This document shows, piece by piece, positions 19,604 to 32,000 of a stretch of DNA of 64,000 nucleotides. This DNA comes from Sorghum bicolor (Eukaryota > Streptophyta > Magnoliopsida > Poales > Poaceae). How positions within the stretch are numbered: position 1 is the stretch's first letter; every line of letters starts with the position of its first letter. The DNA lies in assembly GCF_000003195.3 (NCBI RefSeq), contig NC_012878.2, positions 15,679,262 through 15,743,261 of the forward strand. The letters run 5' to 3'. A program made the position numbers and the translations under genes. A model generated the notes under the pieces. That model worked only from the letters and a program-made list of their open reading frames with translations, had not been told where the DNA came from and ran no database searches.

Positions 19604-21775
19604 GTATGGAAAATGAAGATAACTATACAAGAAGAGGAGGCGCTGCCGGAAGTACCGACTACGCCACCCAACGAACCTCAGGACGATTAAGAAAATAGAG
19701 AGTCTCGTTCGGAGGACTTAAAAACACCGAACGCCTTGCCAAGAGGTAAACTTGGTAGTTATCTTTTCCCTTTTAATTATTTCAAATAGTTTACTGAGTT
19801 AATCATATTCATACTATCTTAAAAAGAAAATTAAAATATGAAAAACTGTAAGCCCCATGTGAGTAGACGAGTGGCATAAAACCCATAAGTACATTCACTG
19901 TGGTGGCATAAAAATAAAATAAATATTTTTTCTGCTTTATAAAAACAAAAATATAAAAACAGGGAGTAACAATTATTAAGGAGTCTCAACATGATAAAGG
20001 CTAGATATTTGTGCTAACACTTAATCAGTTCCACAAGCTATGTTGTCTATTTGAGCTCCACAGAATTTAAGAATCAAGAAGACTAGCAGACGGAGGACAT
20101 TCTAATCGCTGTCAGAATGCTGCTGACTTTCAAATACACCTCTGTCATCTGCTAGCTACATCAAGAGAAATTACGTCAAAATTCAGCTTGGGGGAGAGCA
20201 CCCCCATTTATCTCGATAAGTATTTCTATCTATCTTTATACTTATATTATTTTAGAATATAAATACATATAAACTATGGAAAACCAAATAAAGATTTTAT
20301 ATCTTTTGCTTAGTGTGTTTAATAAATAAAGTGGCTATGCTAATCTGTATCTAAATAAAACTTAAGCATGGATATGATAAATAGTTGCTCTGCCTAATTT
20401 GCAAATTTTAAGTTCTCTCTCAAGTTTAGATATAACTGTTATAATTTAAAGCTTGCCCTAGACCTAAACTTGTGGGATGAAAACTTGATCTGAAGTCTAA
20501 GTTGTTAACAGATACGATATGGGAAGGTTGAGCTGCTGTTTATCTGTTCCTAGAGATGCTAGAATTCTGGAGAATTTTATCTTTGAAAATCTTTAAAATG
20601 TTGCATGATAAGTTCCTATATGATGAGAGTTTAAATTCCTACCACAGCCATATATACATGCTTGCTAGACTTTGAGCCACACATTTATTATTTACTGCTT
20701 ATGAGCATTGAGTGTGGTCAAGCTGTGTAGACCCTTAGGAACTTGTCATGTGGTTAAATCAAGATTTCACTTGCACGTTCACTCATATATGCTACTTCTA
20801 CTCCGGAAGTACCATCCACATATATCCACCCATTCCATCTCCAGAACCAACCAAAAATATTCTACTCCTAATCCGGGAGAGAATAACCAAAAATATTTCT
20901 GTTTTCCCCTTGTGAAATAAATGCTCAAGTTATCTTGTTACTACCACTTGCTATATTGTCTCAAGAGATGAATGCTTTAAAAAAAAAGAGAGAAAAAGAA
21001 AAAAGATACGAGGAAATAAAAAGGAGCAAGTGCTCGGAACCTCGAAAGAAAAGAAAAATATGAGCATCTCATTCTCCTCATAAAGTTTCAAAAGCAAGGA
21101 AGGTATGTATCCCCTCAAAGAGCAAAGTAGAATTAGACATCCACCACCATTGTTTCCACCATTGTTATCACCGTTATCACCATACACCATTCATTCGCCA
21201 CACATGCACATCTTGATTTGGCTTATTGATATGTTTCTTTGGATCCATGGTTTGACTATGCAATAAATGTCTTGTAAGTATGTATACTTTATCTCCCACC
21301 TATGAGCTCCAGATATTAAAGCCTTATTAGAGTAGGGTGAGAGAGAAGGCAATGTCACTATGCCTCATACCACAAATACTACATATATTGAGAGAAGGCA
21401 TATACCATCACTGCCTTGGTAAGGATCCAGAAATACCACAAAAGAGAGATCTGAGAGAATCATACAAGGAATCTTTGAGTTTTATTTGAAAATCTGCAAA
21501 AACTCTAGAGCTATAGCTGATCAAGAATAAGAGACATGGCACTTGGCTAGACTGTTCTATCTTTTAACTACTCAAGACAGAAGTGACGGTTACAAGTCCC
21601 ATGGTGAAGGTAAAGTAAGTAAGTTTTAAGTCTTGACAGTTTACTCTAACTCAGAGACGAGATCTTGTTTAAAAAGCATGTGTACCGTCAATTTTTAAGA
21701 TATTGCAACTACTTATGATCCATAGCTGAGTCTATCCTTGCCCAGGGACGAGCAAGAGGTAAGCTTGGGGGAGTT
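19604..21775 (+). other. Noncoding 3' module of family II with two PPT-like sites
   Basis: 2.2 kb without any convincing ORF. It is recognisably similar to the 3' part of the family I element (44237 to about 46400, inverted), with the same order of sequence blocks. It contains an internal PPT-like sequence CAGCTTGGGGGAGAG (20184-20198), a long A/G-rich tract near 20979-21060, and the terminal PPT AAGCTTGGGGGAGTT (21761-21775) preceded by a conserved GGACGAGCAAGAG block. RNA packaging or priming functions are possible but unproven. Confidence 0.7.
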
Positions 21776-23402
21776 TGTTGACGGTCCTTAAGTATCAAAT
21801 TTAATTATCAAATAAATAAAGAAAAGGATCTAAATGAAATCAACATCCAGACTTAGGGTTTTATCTGACAGAATTCCACGAGCATGTGTCCTTAAATATG
21901 GAAGAAAGACCCACATGTCGGGATTACGTAAAGATATTAACGTGCTGCGCAATTATCTTACATCTAGAAGACTCCAGAAGCCACGAGACCGAAGCGGAGG
22001 CGAAACGGGGCCAGAGACAGGGCGCCCGCCCTGTCCTACTGGGCGCCCGCCCTACCCCCAAGTCCAATCAGGACTCTGCTTTGCGGGAGATCTCCACCGA
22101 CCTAAAGGATGAATCTAAATCATACAATCTATGTCGGTTTGATCCAATGGCCCATATTCACTTGGAGGGACTATAAAACCAGACCCCCTGGCCCCTGGAG
22201 GAGAGAGCCTCTCAACCCTAATTCATTGTTCCATCAAGGGAGAAGAAGCCTCTGATCAAGATTAGAGCCACCACATCAATTAGATATCTAGATTAGCATA
22301 GCTACATAGGATTAGAACTAGAAGGAGTCAATCTTCGATTGGTTTCCGGATCTGTCGGGAGGATTCTTGGTAATTCTCTAATTGTGCTTCTAATTGCTTT
22401 CTAATTATCTTTGTTCTTCAATATTATGAATATGACTTTGTTCTACTTCAATATATTGCTTATGACTTTGCTCTACTTGCTTATATTCAAGATTATATTG
22501 TTCTTAGTTTATCATAGTTATGTACTTGGCTTAGTTAGATTGGATCTATATACATGCTTAGGATCGTATAGCGTTTATCCATCGGATCCATGGGTAAATG
22601 GTAGATATTGTGTAGGCGTGGTGCTTATACCGTATTTATCTGCGATTGTACCCAATATGCCAGATCGTGGGGTAGTTCGTGATAGTGACAGCTTCATTGA
22701 TTCTTATATAGTCCCCCTCTCGTGTATTGGGCTGGCAGAGCAACATTATTATAGGGGAGTGATTGCTATGTTTCTCATATTCCTTGCTAATATCACTATG
22801 CATGGGCGTAGTCTTATCTCACAATGATTGCTAAGTATGCTTGCACTAACTATGATAATGCTAGACTATATAGTTGAGAATAACTTAGGGAATATTCTTG
22901 TAGTTCGTTCTAATACCATGCTAATGACTTTCTAGAGTATCTAATTGAGGTGCTTATCATATTTATTATGTGGCTAGATCAGATTAATTATCCTTGTCAC
23001 TATTATTACTTCATATATCTTTTATGTGACACTTATCCCTGTATGAAGAGTTAGATATAATGTTCTCAATTATACATGCAATGATAGATGCTCAATCTCA
23101 TATTCTATTCTGTAATCATTAGTGATGATTTCTAATCCCTTTCCAGTGGTAAAAATATAAATAACGATACCTTGAATACTTCCCGGTTAAAATGCTGCAT
23201 CGGTATTAATTGTGCGCTTGCAGATCCCATTCATTATACATTTAGAAGAGCAATTGCATATTTTAATACCGCGTCTCTTATATCATGCTGGGGATGACAA
23301 CTTGGCTTAAGTGGTGTGAGGGATAGGTTTGGCATTTTTGGCACCATTACTAGATTTAGAGAACTTAGTCTACTTTTGGTAATGATGTTAAAATACCCAA
23401 CA
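21776..23402 (+). repeat. 3' LTR of the family II element
   Basis: 1627 bp, TGTTGACGGTCC to AAATACCCAACA, directly after the PPT and followed by TSD ATGGC (23403-23407). It carries the GC-box pair at 22020-22031 and 22041-22052 and TATAAAACC near 22172. It differs from the 5' copy by a 27-bp net loss after CCACGAG near 21880 and by few substitutions. Confidence 0.93.
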
Positions 23403-25610
23403 ATGGCTAGGTGCATGATGAAGGCAATGCATGTTCCATCTGAGTTTTTGGGAGAAAAAGCTTGCACTACTGTCTATGTATTGAACAGAGCTCCAACCAA
23501 GGCCCTGGATGACATAACTCCATTTGAGGCCTGGCATGGAAGGAAACCTAGTGTAGCACACTTGAGAACTTTTGGCTGTACTGCCAGTGTGAAGCTGATG
23601 GGTCCAAATCTGACAAAACTGTCAGATAGATCAAGGAAAATGATCTTCATAGGCTATGAATCAGAAACCAAGGGATATAGGTTCTATGACCCCTCTACTG
23701 CAAGGCTAGTGGTAAGCAGGGATGTGGTATTCAGTGAAAATGAGCCATGGAATTGGACCAATGCAGATGGAAGTGCAGCACATCTGTCAGATAGCTTCAC
23801 TGTCGAATATGAACTAACTGACGGAAATCCGACAATAGCTGGGAACACTGAAGATTTGCAGCAACCTGCAGACAATGTGATGCAGCAAGACCCAGCAGAT
23901 CAAGGTGGTGTAGCATCATCACCTCAGTCACCTAATACACCTCAGGTAACTCCAATTCAAAATCAAGGGGGGGAGACACCATCATCTGCTCAAAATTCTG
24001 CAAACTCTGATAGTTCTGAAGAAGGTCCTGTCAGGTACAGAACACTGACAGACCTGTTTGAGCACACTGATGTCATCACTGATTTTGAGTACAGGGGGGT
24101 GTGTATGTTAGCAGCATATGAACCAACTAATATTGAGCAGGCTCTAGAAGAAAAATGTTGGAGAGAGGCATTCGATGCAGAGATGCAGTCAACAATTCAG
24201 AATAAGACTTGGGAGTTAAGTGACTTGCCATCAGATCACAAGGCTATAGGCCAGAAGTGGGTATTCAAAGTGAAAAGAGATCCAGCTGGCAACATTGTGA
24301 AGCACAAGGCAAGGTTGGTAGCTAAGGGATATGCACAAATTCAGGGGGTGGACTATGATGTGGTGTTTGCTCCTGTAGCAAGACTGGAAACAGTGAGACT
24401 CCTACTAGCTCTTGCAGCTCAAGGAGAATGCGAAGTACACCACATGGATGTAAAATCTGCTTTCTTGAATGGTGAGCTTGAGGAGGAAGTGTATGTGCAG
24501 CACCCACCGGGCTATTCTAATCCAAAGTCATATGGCAATGTTCTGAAGTTGAAAAAGGCTCTGTATGGCCTTAAGCAAGCTCCCAGAGCTTGGAATGCTA
24601 GGCTTGATCAAGAACTGCACAAGTTGGGTTTCTCCAGAAGTATAGAAGAACATGTTGTTTACATAAAGGGTTCAGAAAGGTCACTACTACTTGTTGGGGT
24701 GTATGTACATGACCTGATCATCTGTGGGCGCGATAGCAACTTGATTGCCTCATTCAAGCAACAGATGTAGAAAAGCTTCAGCATGAGTGATCTTGGCTTA
24801 CTCAGCTACTACTTGGGGCTGGAAGTGAAACAGAAGCCAGGAGAAATAAAAATCAGTCAAAGTGCTTATGCCCAGAAGATTGTGGAGATGGCTGGAATGA
24901 AAGGTTGTAATCCTGTTGACACTCTAATGGAACAGCACATCAAGCTGTTACCTGGCAAACCAGAGCTAGTATTGAATGCAACTAGATACATGAGTATTGT
25001 TGGCAGTCTCAGATATCTGGTAAACTCAAGACCTGATCTGTCTTTCTCTGTGGGGATGGTGAGTAGATTCATGGAGGCACCAAACTCTGAACACTGGGCA
25101 ACAATCAAAAGGATCATCAGATATGTTGCAGGAACCACTGAGCTGGGCTGCAAGTTTGTCAAAGGAAACAATTCAGAATTGCTTGGCTATACTGAGAGTG
25201 ACCATGCAGGAGACTTAGTAAAGAGGAAGAGTACTACTGGTGTTGTGTTCTTCCTAGGTGACAATATTGTTACTTGGAGCTCACAGAAACAAAGGGTGGT
25301 TTCCCTGTCCTCGTGCGAGTCTGAATATATTGCTGCTGCTACTGGTGCATGTCAGGGTGTTTGGTTGAGCAGACTGCTAGCCGATCTAAATCAAACTGAA
25401 GTCAAGAGGTTCAGGTTGCTGATTGACAGCAAATCTGCAGAAGAACTGAGCAGAAACCCAGTCTATCATGAGAGGACTAAGCACATTGATACAAGAGTGG
25501 AGCTGGAACATGTGAGCACTGATAATCAACTGGCCGATATCCTGACTAAACCTCTGGGCAGGATCAGGTTTGCAGAGATGAGGAGGCAGTTGGGCATAGT
25601 CAAAGTCTGA
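23403..25610 (+). pseudogene. Copia integrase C-terminus, RT and RNase H, inactivated
   Basis: Continues the integrase after the family II insertion (MARCMMKAM, WHGRKPSVAHLRTFGC, DRSRKMIFIGY), then an acidic/Gln-rich linker, the copia RT (KARLVAKGYAQ, DVKSAFLNG, ALYGLKQAPRAW) and RNase H (ESDHAGD, SSCESEY, HIDTRVE). The RT catalytic YVDD is YVHD (near 24709), which removes one metal-binding aspartate. A TAG at 24768-24770 interrupts the frame just before SFSMSDLGLLSYYLG. The second half runs open to TGA 25610. Known role: reverse transcription of the element RNA. Both defects are disabling. RNase H motifs appear complete. Confidence 0.92.
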
Positions 25611-25617
25611 CAAGATT

Positions 25618-25629
25618 AAGGGGGTGATC
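25618..25629 (+). other. Copia polypurine tract
   Basis: AAGGGGGTGATC, eight bases after the pol stop and directly before the LTR start TGTTGAAAGG. Standard plus-strand priming position. Confidence 0.75.
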
Positions 25630-26093
25630 TGTTGAAAGGCCTCATTCAGTAATCGTTGTCATAGTTGTTCAGTTCATATTTACAGTTCAGTAGATGCATT
25701 AGGCGTGACATTAGTTGTTTGTTTGTAACAGCCATCACGTTTGTGTAAGTGTAGAACTAGGACGTGTCGCGGATGTGCACGATTGCGTCCTAGCCACAGA
25801 AGAAGGAGTCGCCCCATCATGGCCGCGGTCTATGCATGTCACACGGACGCCGAGAATAACGGTGAGCCATGCAGTCATGGAACCGTTACAGGGTGGAGGG
25901 CGTGAGCCCGTGTATCCATAAGACGAGATCAATGCATCCATAAGAGCTGCGCGTTGCAGTGTGAAACCCCTCTGTGTTGATCGTCCTCTCTGAGCTCTCT
26001 CTCTCTAACGTTGGTTAGGGTTCTATTGTTCGCGGTCACCACCTGCCGGCGCCGCGACGTTGCCCAGCTTCTCACCGGAGATAGGTTCCAACA
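25630..26093 (+). repeat. Copia 3' LTR (right end tentative)
   Basis: Starts with TGTTGAAAGGCC immediately after the PPT. The end is placed at GGTTCCAACA (26093) because it partly mirrors the start and gives about 464 bp, a usual copia LTR size. The 5' LTR and TSD are not in the window, so the right boundary is a judgement. Contains a CT-rich run near 25990-26005. Confidence 0.6.
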
Positions 26094-27733
26094 CCATTGG
26101 CCCTTGCCAAACAGTAAGGTCATCCCTCTGATTTCCCTCTCTAGTCTTGTTGTTCATGCCTCTCTCAAATGTCTCCTTGATCTGTAATGAGGCATGGATG
26201 ATCCCAACGTGCATTCGGTACTGTTCTGTTGATCACCAACTACATCTCTTCGATGCCAGCTGCTGCCAACCACATCATTAGTTGTTAAAATTCCTTGATG
26301 TAAGAACCTTGTAATATCCTCCATGATGTTTTCATAGTTCCTGTAGCAAACCATATACTCATATTTATTTTTGATCGAATTTTTGCATAGTTCTCCCGGC
26401 AATCGTGTTGCTGTCCTTTTCGGACAGCAGTGCTATTCCCAGTCAGCCTTCATGTTCTCCATCGATCCAACAAGCTCTATGATGAATCCTTTGACTATAA
26501 CATCATTTATATATTTACACACATCTCTGCAAAATTTCATAGCGAGGGACTTCAAGATGAAAGAGATATCATCGTCTTTTTAGTGCTTGCTGTCCCTGCT
26601 GTTTCAGCAGCGTTGCACCTCTATTTGGTAGTGTTGTTTCCCATAGTACATTAGTCAAATCATCAAACCCTTCATTTAGCATGTGCGTCTTATTCTTGCA
26701 AATGCCTATGCAAAGTTTCATGGCTATAGGACCAAATATGCAAGAGAAATGATCCTATCTTTTGATCACTGTCCCTGCAGCCCCGCAGCAGAGTTCCTGC
26801 TAATTCGCATATGCGTTCCCATTGTTCCATCCCTCCAGTGACCATGGCCTTCAGCCAAAATGTGTTTCATATTCTTGCACACATCCCTGAGAAGTTTTGT
26901 GTCCATAGGATCAAAGACGAACGATATATCATTCTTTTAGTGGTCGCTGTCCCTGCTGCTTTGCTGCCGCACTGCAGCCGATTGGCGAGTGCGTTTCCAA
27001 AAATCCACTACTCCGTTTGTCAAATCCTTTTACCCACCTGTGTATCATAAACTTGCACATGCCTCTGCAAGTTGGTTTGTCCATTGGTACGATGATTGCC
27101 GCGATATAGAGGTCACAGTAACTGCTACCGCTGCTGTCCAGCAGACAGCAGTGCAAGTCAGTTTGCAGTCATGTTTCTCGGTCATCCAATACTTAGAATA
27201 ACTTGTTCTTTTGCCACAACATACTCCATACAGTCCACAACAAGCCCACAAAATAGATCACCGATCGGAGCTGCTTTGGTCATACCATTGCTAATCATAA
27301 TACCTGCTGTCTGATGTACACGTGCACTAGCATTTTGTTGTGTTTCCCACTCAATCATTCTTTAGATCGTTGAGCCCTCTGGCGTGACCGTGTGTTAGTT
27401 GGTTGCACATGACTGCACCAAGTTTCAGCATGGCCCTTCCTTTTTATGATCACATCCATCGCTGCCTACTGCATCAACATGTTCAGTCAGAGCACCACTT
27501 GTTACAGTTGTGTCCCTCATTGATCTAGCATCCACTGCAGCACATCGACTTTGTCTGAACATGTCATTCCTTCATGATGTAAATATTGTCTTATCCACCT
27601 ATCATACCGAAGCCATGATATATCAACTCTACTGACCATGTTGTATCTAACCATGGCTTCTTTATAACCTATTCCATGACCCCTAAAACATCCCTCCTAC
27701 ACATCATATCATGTTCTCTCAAACAAGACCTTG
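26094..27733. repeat. Non-LTR DNA with a decayed ~180-bp tandem array
   Basis: No gene is supportable here. A recurring block reads roughly TTGCACAT-GCCTCTGCAA-GTTTCATGG, then about 60 bases, then CTGTCC followed by CTGCTG/CAGCAG. The CTGTCC anchor falls at 26411, 26590, 26769, 26947 and 27134 (steps 179, 179, 178, 187). The TGCAA anchor falls near 26340, 26522, 26702, 26882, 27058 and 27408. Units are diverged but clearly related. Reverse-strand translations of four units share a PM-x2-K-x-C-R-x2-CK pattern, hinting at decayed repeated coding sequence, though no unit has a usable frame. 26094-26250 and 27480-27733 show nothing recognisable. Tat B is inserted at 27733. Confidence 0.6.
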
Positions 27734-28422
27734 TGTTGATGCAAAAACTAGTCTGCAAACACAAAGGGCTAATACCCGATCCAAACGTTAAGGCGTGCCA
27801 GCCGATTTGACCTTACTATCGGCAAAGGTGATAACTTGAATACTTTAGTCCTGACAACAGCGATGCGCCCGGATGTCACGGCTAAGAGGTACTCACGCGG
27901 AACTTGAGGATACGCCGAGCTTGAGTCGACGAATTCCTAAGAACTCGTAGTAAAAAGAAAACGTATGACGAAGTCGTCGAAAAGTAAATGCTGGAATATG
28001 AGTAAAAACGTGTGTTTGATTGATTGATAGATGTCTTGATTACAAGGTCCTAGGGCTTATATTTATACCCTGCTCAAAGAGCTACGACCAGACACGATTA
28101 GAATTCGAATTCCAAATTACACGGAACCCGTATACAAAACGATGCGAATAACTAAGGAAATAATAAAACCATCCTTCGTGACAAACCGAAACTCCTCCAC
28201 ATGACAACTGGCAGCTTCCGGACTCCTCCTTCGAATCATCGGCAATCTCCTTGCCATAGTCATCGGCAGACCTTTTTACTTGGTCATCGGCACCATATTA
28301 CTGCCTGAGGACTTAGTCACATTCAACCTTTCCCTCATCGGCAACCATCCTTATCAGCAACCCGCATCGTACTGCCACCCTATCCTGCCATCCTGGACAC
28401 GTGCCCAAAAATGGTGTCAACA
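27734..28422 (-). repeat. 3' LTR of Tat element B
   Basis: 689 bp, TGTTGATGCAAAAAC to GGTGTCAACA. It contains about six ATCGGC/GCCGAT hexamers. Differences from 39353-40042 cluster at GATGTCTTG versus GATGATGTTG and at CGAATCATC versus CGCGTCATC. Confidence 0.95.
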
Positions 28423-28466
28423 CATGCCCCCCAGTTTCGGAGTATAAAACTATTAATGCTCCGAAA
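28423..28466 (-). other. Polypurine tract and inverted repeat, Tat B
   Basis: Minus-strand AAACTGGGGGGCATG abuts the 3' LTR. Next to it is TTTCGGAG (28435-28442), a 16-nt loop, CTCCGAAA (28459-28466). Relative to A (TTTCAGAG/CTCTGAAA) both arms changed together, keeping the pairing. Confidence 0.75.
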
Positions 28467-28904
28467 TTCTCTGCAGCAATGATGTCTTCTCCGCAATTAA
28501 TGCTCCTAATCTGGTAACAGACAACCTCAATCTGGACAACTCTGATCCTAATCCTCCGCAGATCCCTCGAAATCCCCAACTTCCTAAACGGGCATCTCTC
28601 TTAGTCGTACATCGGCAACAATACCGTTACAAAGATCTGCCGATGCTCTGCCCAGGAGATTTGCAAAAACGGTTACCTCCCCTCCATCCGCCCATCGGCA
28701 GGACGACCGTTATAGAATATCACCGATGGTCCGACCAGGAGATCGCGCACAGTAAAATATCTTTAGATAATGACCGCTTCCTGTCAAATCACCTGCACAA
28801 TCCCTGGATTATCGTGCGAACAGTTACCACATCCACTTGAGTACCCTCGGGCTTCTCGGATGCGGCAAAGAAATAAGTCAGATTTGCCCTTGTCCATCTT
28901 GTCC

Positions 28905-28912
28905 TATAAATA
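28905..28912 (+). promoter_or_regulatory. TATA box of the antisense mobile-domain gene (B)
   Basis: TATAAATA about 150 bp upstream of ATG 29062, at the same relative place as in element A (3733-3740), embedded in a conserved upstream block. Confidence 0.6.
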
Positions 28913-29061
28913 GTTCCTTCTTGGGTACTCCTCCCCCATTGTATCATTCTGCCATCCAACTTCACTTTTCCAGCGGCGGCGCCATTCTCAATCCTCAAGA
29001 TCTCCGACAAGCATTCTTCTTCATTAACTCCGGCGCCTTCCAGCGTCCTCTTCACGACAAG

Positions 29062-32000
29062 ATGGCCGTTGGCTTCGTCGTCCCTGAGGTCAGATTTCCA
29101 TCTCATCTGCTGTACCTTTTTCTCGCATTCCTGTTCATCTGCGATTCATTCTTACCGAATATTTTCCTTTTCCTTTTTCTTTGTATTTTTATTCCCCAAA
29201 ACACTAGGAGTTATCCAACAAAATTGTCATCCCTACCGATCAACCACATCTTCAATGCCTCGGCCCTCTAGGGGATCCAGATCCAACCGACCTCATCAAT
29301 GCAGAAACCAACAGGATCCCCTTTAGAGCTGAAAACTTTACTTTAGATCTATGGAAAGACACCTTTCGCTCTTGGCCCAGCCCTACTGTAGGGTGGAAAG
29401 ACTGGTTCTTGAGGGTCAGCAACTCTTATGAAGTTCAATGGGGTGAGAGGAAATTAGCTCAATGCATTAGGCTGTCCATTGCCGATATGCACAGGAACGA
29501 GTCATTGCTGATAGCTGCATCTTACTTTTGGTCAGACACTCTCAACGCTTTTGTTTTTGGCCATGGCCCTGCTTCTCCTACCCTTGCCGATGTAGCCATG
29601 CTTACTGGGTTAGATATATCTTCTGCCGATAGCACCCATTTTTTTGATACCGCCCCCAGTGCCAAAGTGGAGACTCGCGCTATCGGCGGTTGGTCAGGGT
29701 ACATCCAGAAGTACCGCGGGAGAGGACCTGTCACCATAAAGGAGCAAACCACCTTTCTGAACATGTGGCTAGACAAGTTTGTATTCTGTGGTCGATCGGC
29801 AGGACCGACTTCTGTCTATCTATCGGCAGCAGAAAGACTGGCTAGCGGCGGCCAATTTCCTCTCGGCCGTTATTTGCTCGGCGCTGTTTATCACCTTCTT
29901 CATCAGGTAGTCCAGAAACTCCTGCTCGGCCAACCTATCGGCAACTTGGGAGGTCCTTGGTGGTTTATTAATATGTGGCTCAATCTGCACTTGCACAAGC
30001 GCCTTGATCTCAACTTGTTCTCACAGCACTTCCCAAGAGATATAGCCGAGAATCATGTGTTGGGTGAAGAGGAATCGGCAACACGTGCCCCCCTGAACTT
30101 TGGCGAAGCTGTTATAGTCTTACCCGGTTCAGGGAACACTCCGGATCAGATCGGCCGATTCTTCGAGACGCTGTATGAGGGTCTGGCCAGAGATGAACGA
30201 CCATGGCTGGCTTATGACGACCCAGACAGCATGCTCCCTCTGACCTTCAATCCATTTGATGAAGCTCTTGACAGGGACAATGAGGTGATGATGGCAATCG
30301 TGACCCCCAGAGCCATACCAGTGAATTTCTTCGGTAGCACGAAAACCTCTCCCCAAACCTATGAATTTTATAATCCATCGGTATTAGCTCGCCAGCTAGC
30401 TTTCGGCCAATTGCCGATTGCACTTCCTTATGCTGATGTAATAAAGCCCAGAGAGCCCATCGCCAACCTCCTCGAGTGGACTCGAGTAGCCCAGCTACCA
30501 CCAAATGCCGATACGGATGTAGATCTGTCAGAATGGGTTCCAGCCGCCTTTATCACTCAGGCATACAAGCTATGGTGGGCAGAATGGAAAGAGAATCTGT
30601 TCTGCAGATCAGCCCTCTCATACCGCAGCATGATCGACCCCGAATATGAAGTCCCTGATGACACTGTAAGTATTTTAAACCGATGTCTCATTTTCCAATA
30701 TCACTCCCATCGGTAACTTACCCCTGTATTCCTTTTGCAGATTGACAACACCCCCCCATCAGTTAGTAGGAGTGGCAAGCCGATCGACTTATTCCCATCA
30801 GGCCCGATCTCCTCAATCGGCCATAATGCTCCCACTCTGGCTTCCATCGTGCACCGGGGTGCGCGCCTCAAGAAAGTTACCACCAGGAAAACTCAGACAT
30901 CACCACCGGTAACTGCTTCCACTCTGGCACAAGCTTTCAAGGCAATCTGTTAAAACCCTTTTTTCATTTACGCTGACTTATCTTTGTATCGGCTATCTGT
31001 ACTCATAAACTCCTTTTTGTTGTTGCAGCAAACTGGTGCATCGGCAAAAGTCAAACGCCAAGGCGCCGATGCCCCCCAGTCTAGCCAGCCAAAGAGGAAG
31101 GGCATCCACGGTGCTAAGGCTGGAACAAAGCGCCAGAAAGTGGCAACTCCTCCTCCTCCTCCGGTGTTTCCAATCCCGGTGGAATCTTCCCCTTCTTCTC
31201 CAGACGTCCAGGCACAGCAAGTACTATCTCCACAACCAACACAGGAAGCACCACAGATGGAAGAACCCCAGTAGGAAGAACCTCAAACGGCAGGTATATC
31301 AGCTGATGTAGGTGAACAAACAACTGGCCCGGCAGGTACAGTTACATCATCGGCGGTTTCCTCGATTCAGGCAACTGTTGTTTCTCCTCCGGGTAACATA
31401 TCTCAACAACACTCCTACCGATAAACTTATTCTCATTTATTCTTATAATCTTTCCTGTCTTCTTTCAGGCGATATCGCTCTATCGGCAACATTTGCCGAT
31501 CAACCTGCAGCTCCATCGGCCTCTCTGAGTCAAAGGCAAGAAATCGCCTTGAAGCAAGTAAGTCATCCACTTTTCCATCAGTATCATCTGCTGAAGCTTT
31601 GACCATAAAATTGACCTACTTCATTTTTATTTTCAGGAACAAGATTCTCCCAACAGCTTGTTCTCCTTTGCTATTGATATCTTCGAAGAAGAAGGCGAGG
31701 AAGCAAGCTCCTCTCGGGCAGTTGGAATTGTATCGGCAGAAACCAGAGCTAAGCTGGAGGAGCTATCGGCCATACTTCATCAAGACACAACTCAACTGGT
31801 CAACGATTCTGACCCAGCCAAGGCCCTGTTCAAGACCCTTAGAGGCCAAATTCCTGCCGATGCTGAAGAAACACTCTTCCATGCTGCACATCTAGAAAGC
31901 CGCCAGCTACAGTACCAGAGAGCTACTCGACGCCTTACCGATAGAGCTGCTCAAATCCAGCTTTCTGAGGAGATGATGAAAGAAAAACTCTTAGCCGATG

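Larger units (their letters stand above)
15234..23402 (+). mobile_element. Family II non-autonomous gag-protease LTR retrotransposon
   Basis: 8,169 bp, LTRs 15234-16887 and 21776-23402, TSD ATGGC at 15229-15233 and 23403-23407. It has an exact tRNA-Asp PBS and one open frame for Gag plus two protease-like domains, but no RT, RNase H or integrase in the 2.2 kb between that ORF and the 3' LTR. It would need RT and integrase in trans, most likely from an Athila-type relative such as element D. Its 3' noncoding part matches the family I element while the gag differs. It looks recent: the ORF is open, the TSD is perfect and the LTRs are very similar. Confidence 0.92.
1451..26093 (+). mobile_element. 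Ty1/copia element, decayed and split by nested insertions
   Basis: The oldest recognisable element on the left. Removing Tat A (2609-14939) and the family II element (15234-23402), each with its TSD, makes the reading continue across both junctions. The order gag zinc knuckle, protease, pre-integrase, integrase, RT, RNase H is that of Ty1/copia. A polypurine tract at 25618-25629 and a 3' LTR from 25630 close it. The 5' LTR and gag N-terminus are missing, lost left of the window or hidden behind the family I insertion. Internal stops, frameshifts and two lost catalytic residues make it inactive. I could not assign a copia lineage. Confidence 0.85.

Noticed and set aside
25715..25921. Short ORFs on both strands around 25.7-26.2 kb.
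   Set aside because: They lie within the copia LTR, overlap each other on opposite strands and lack any family motif.
26250..27480. The ~180-bp array as a CRISPR or a protein repeat gene.
   Set aside because: Eukaryotic context, units far too long and diverged for CRISPR, and no continuous reading frame across units.
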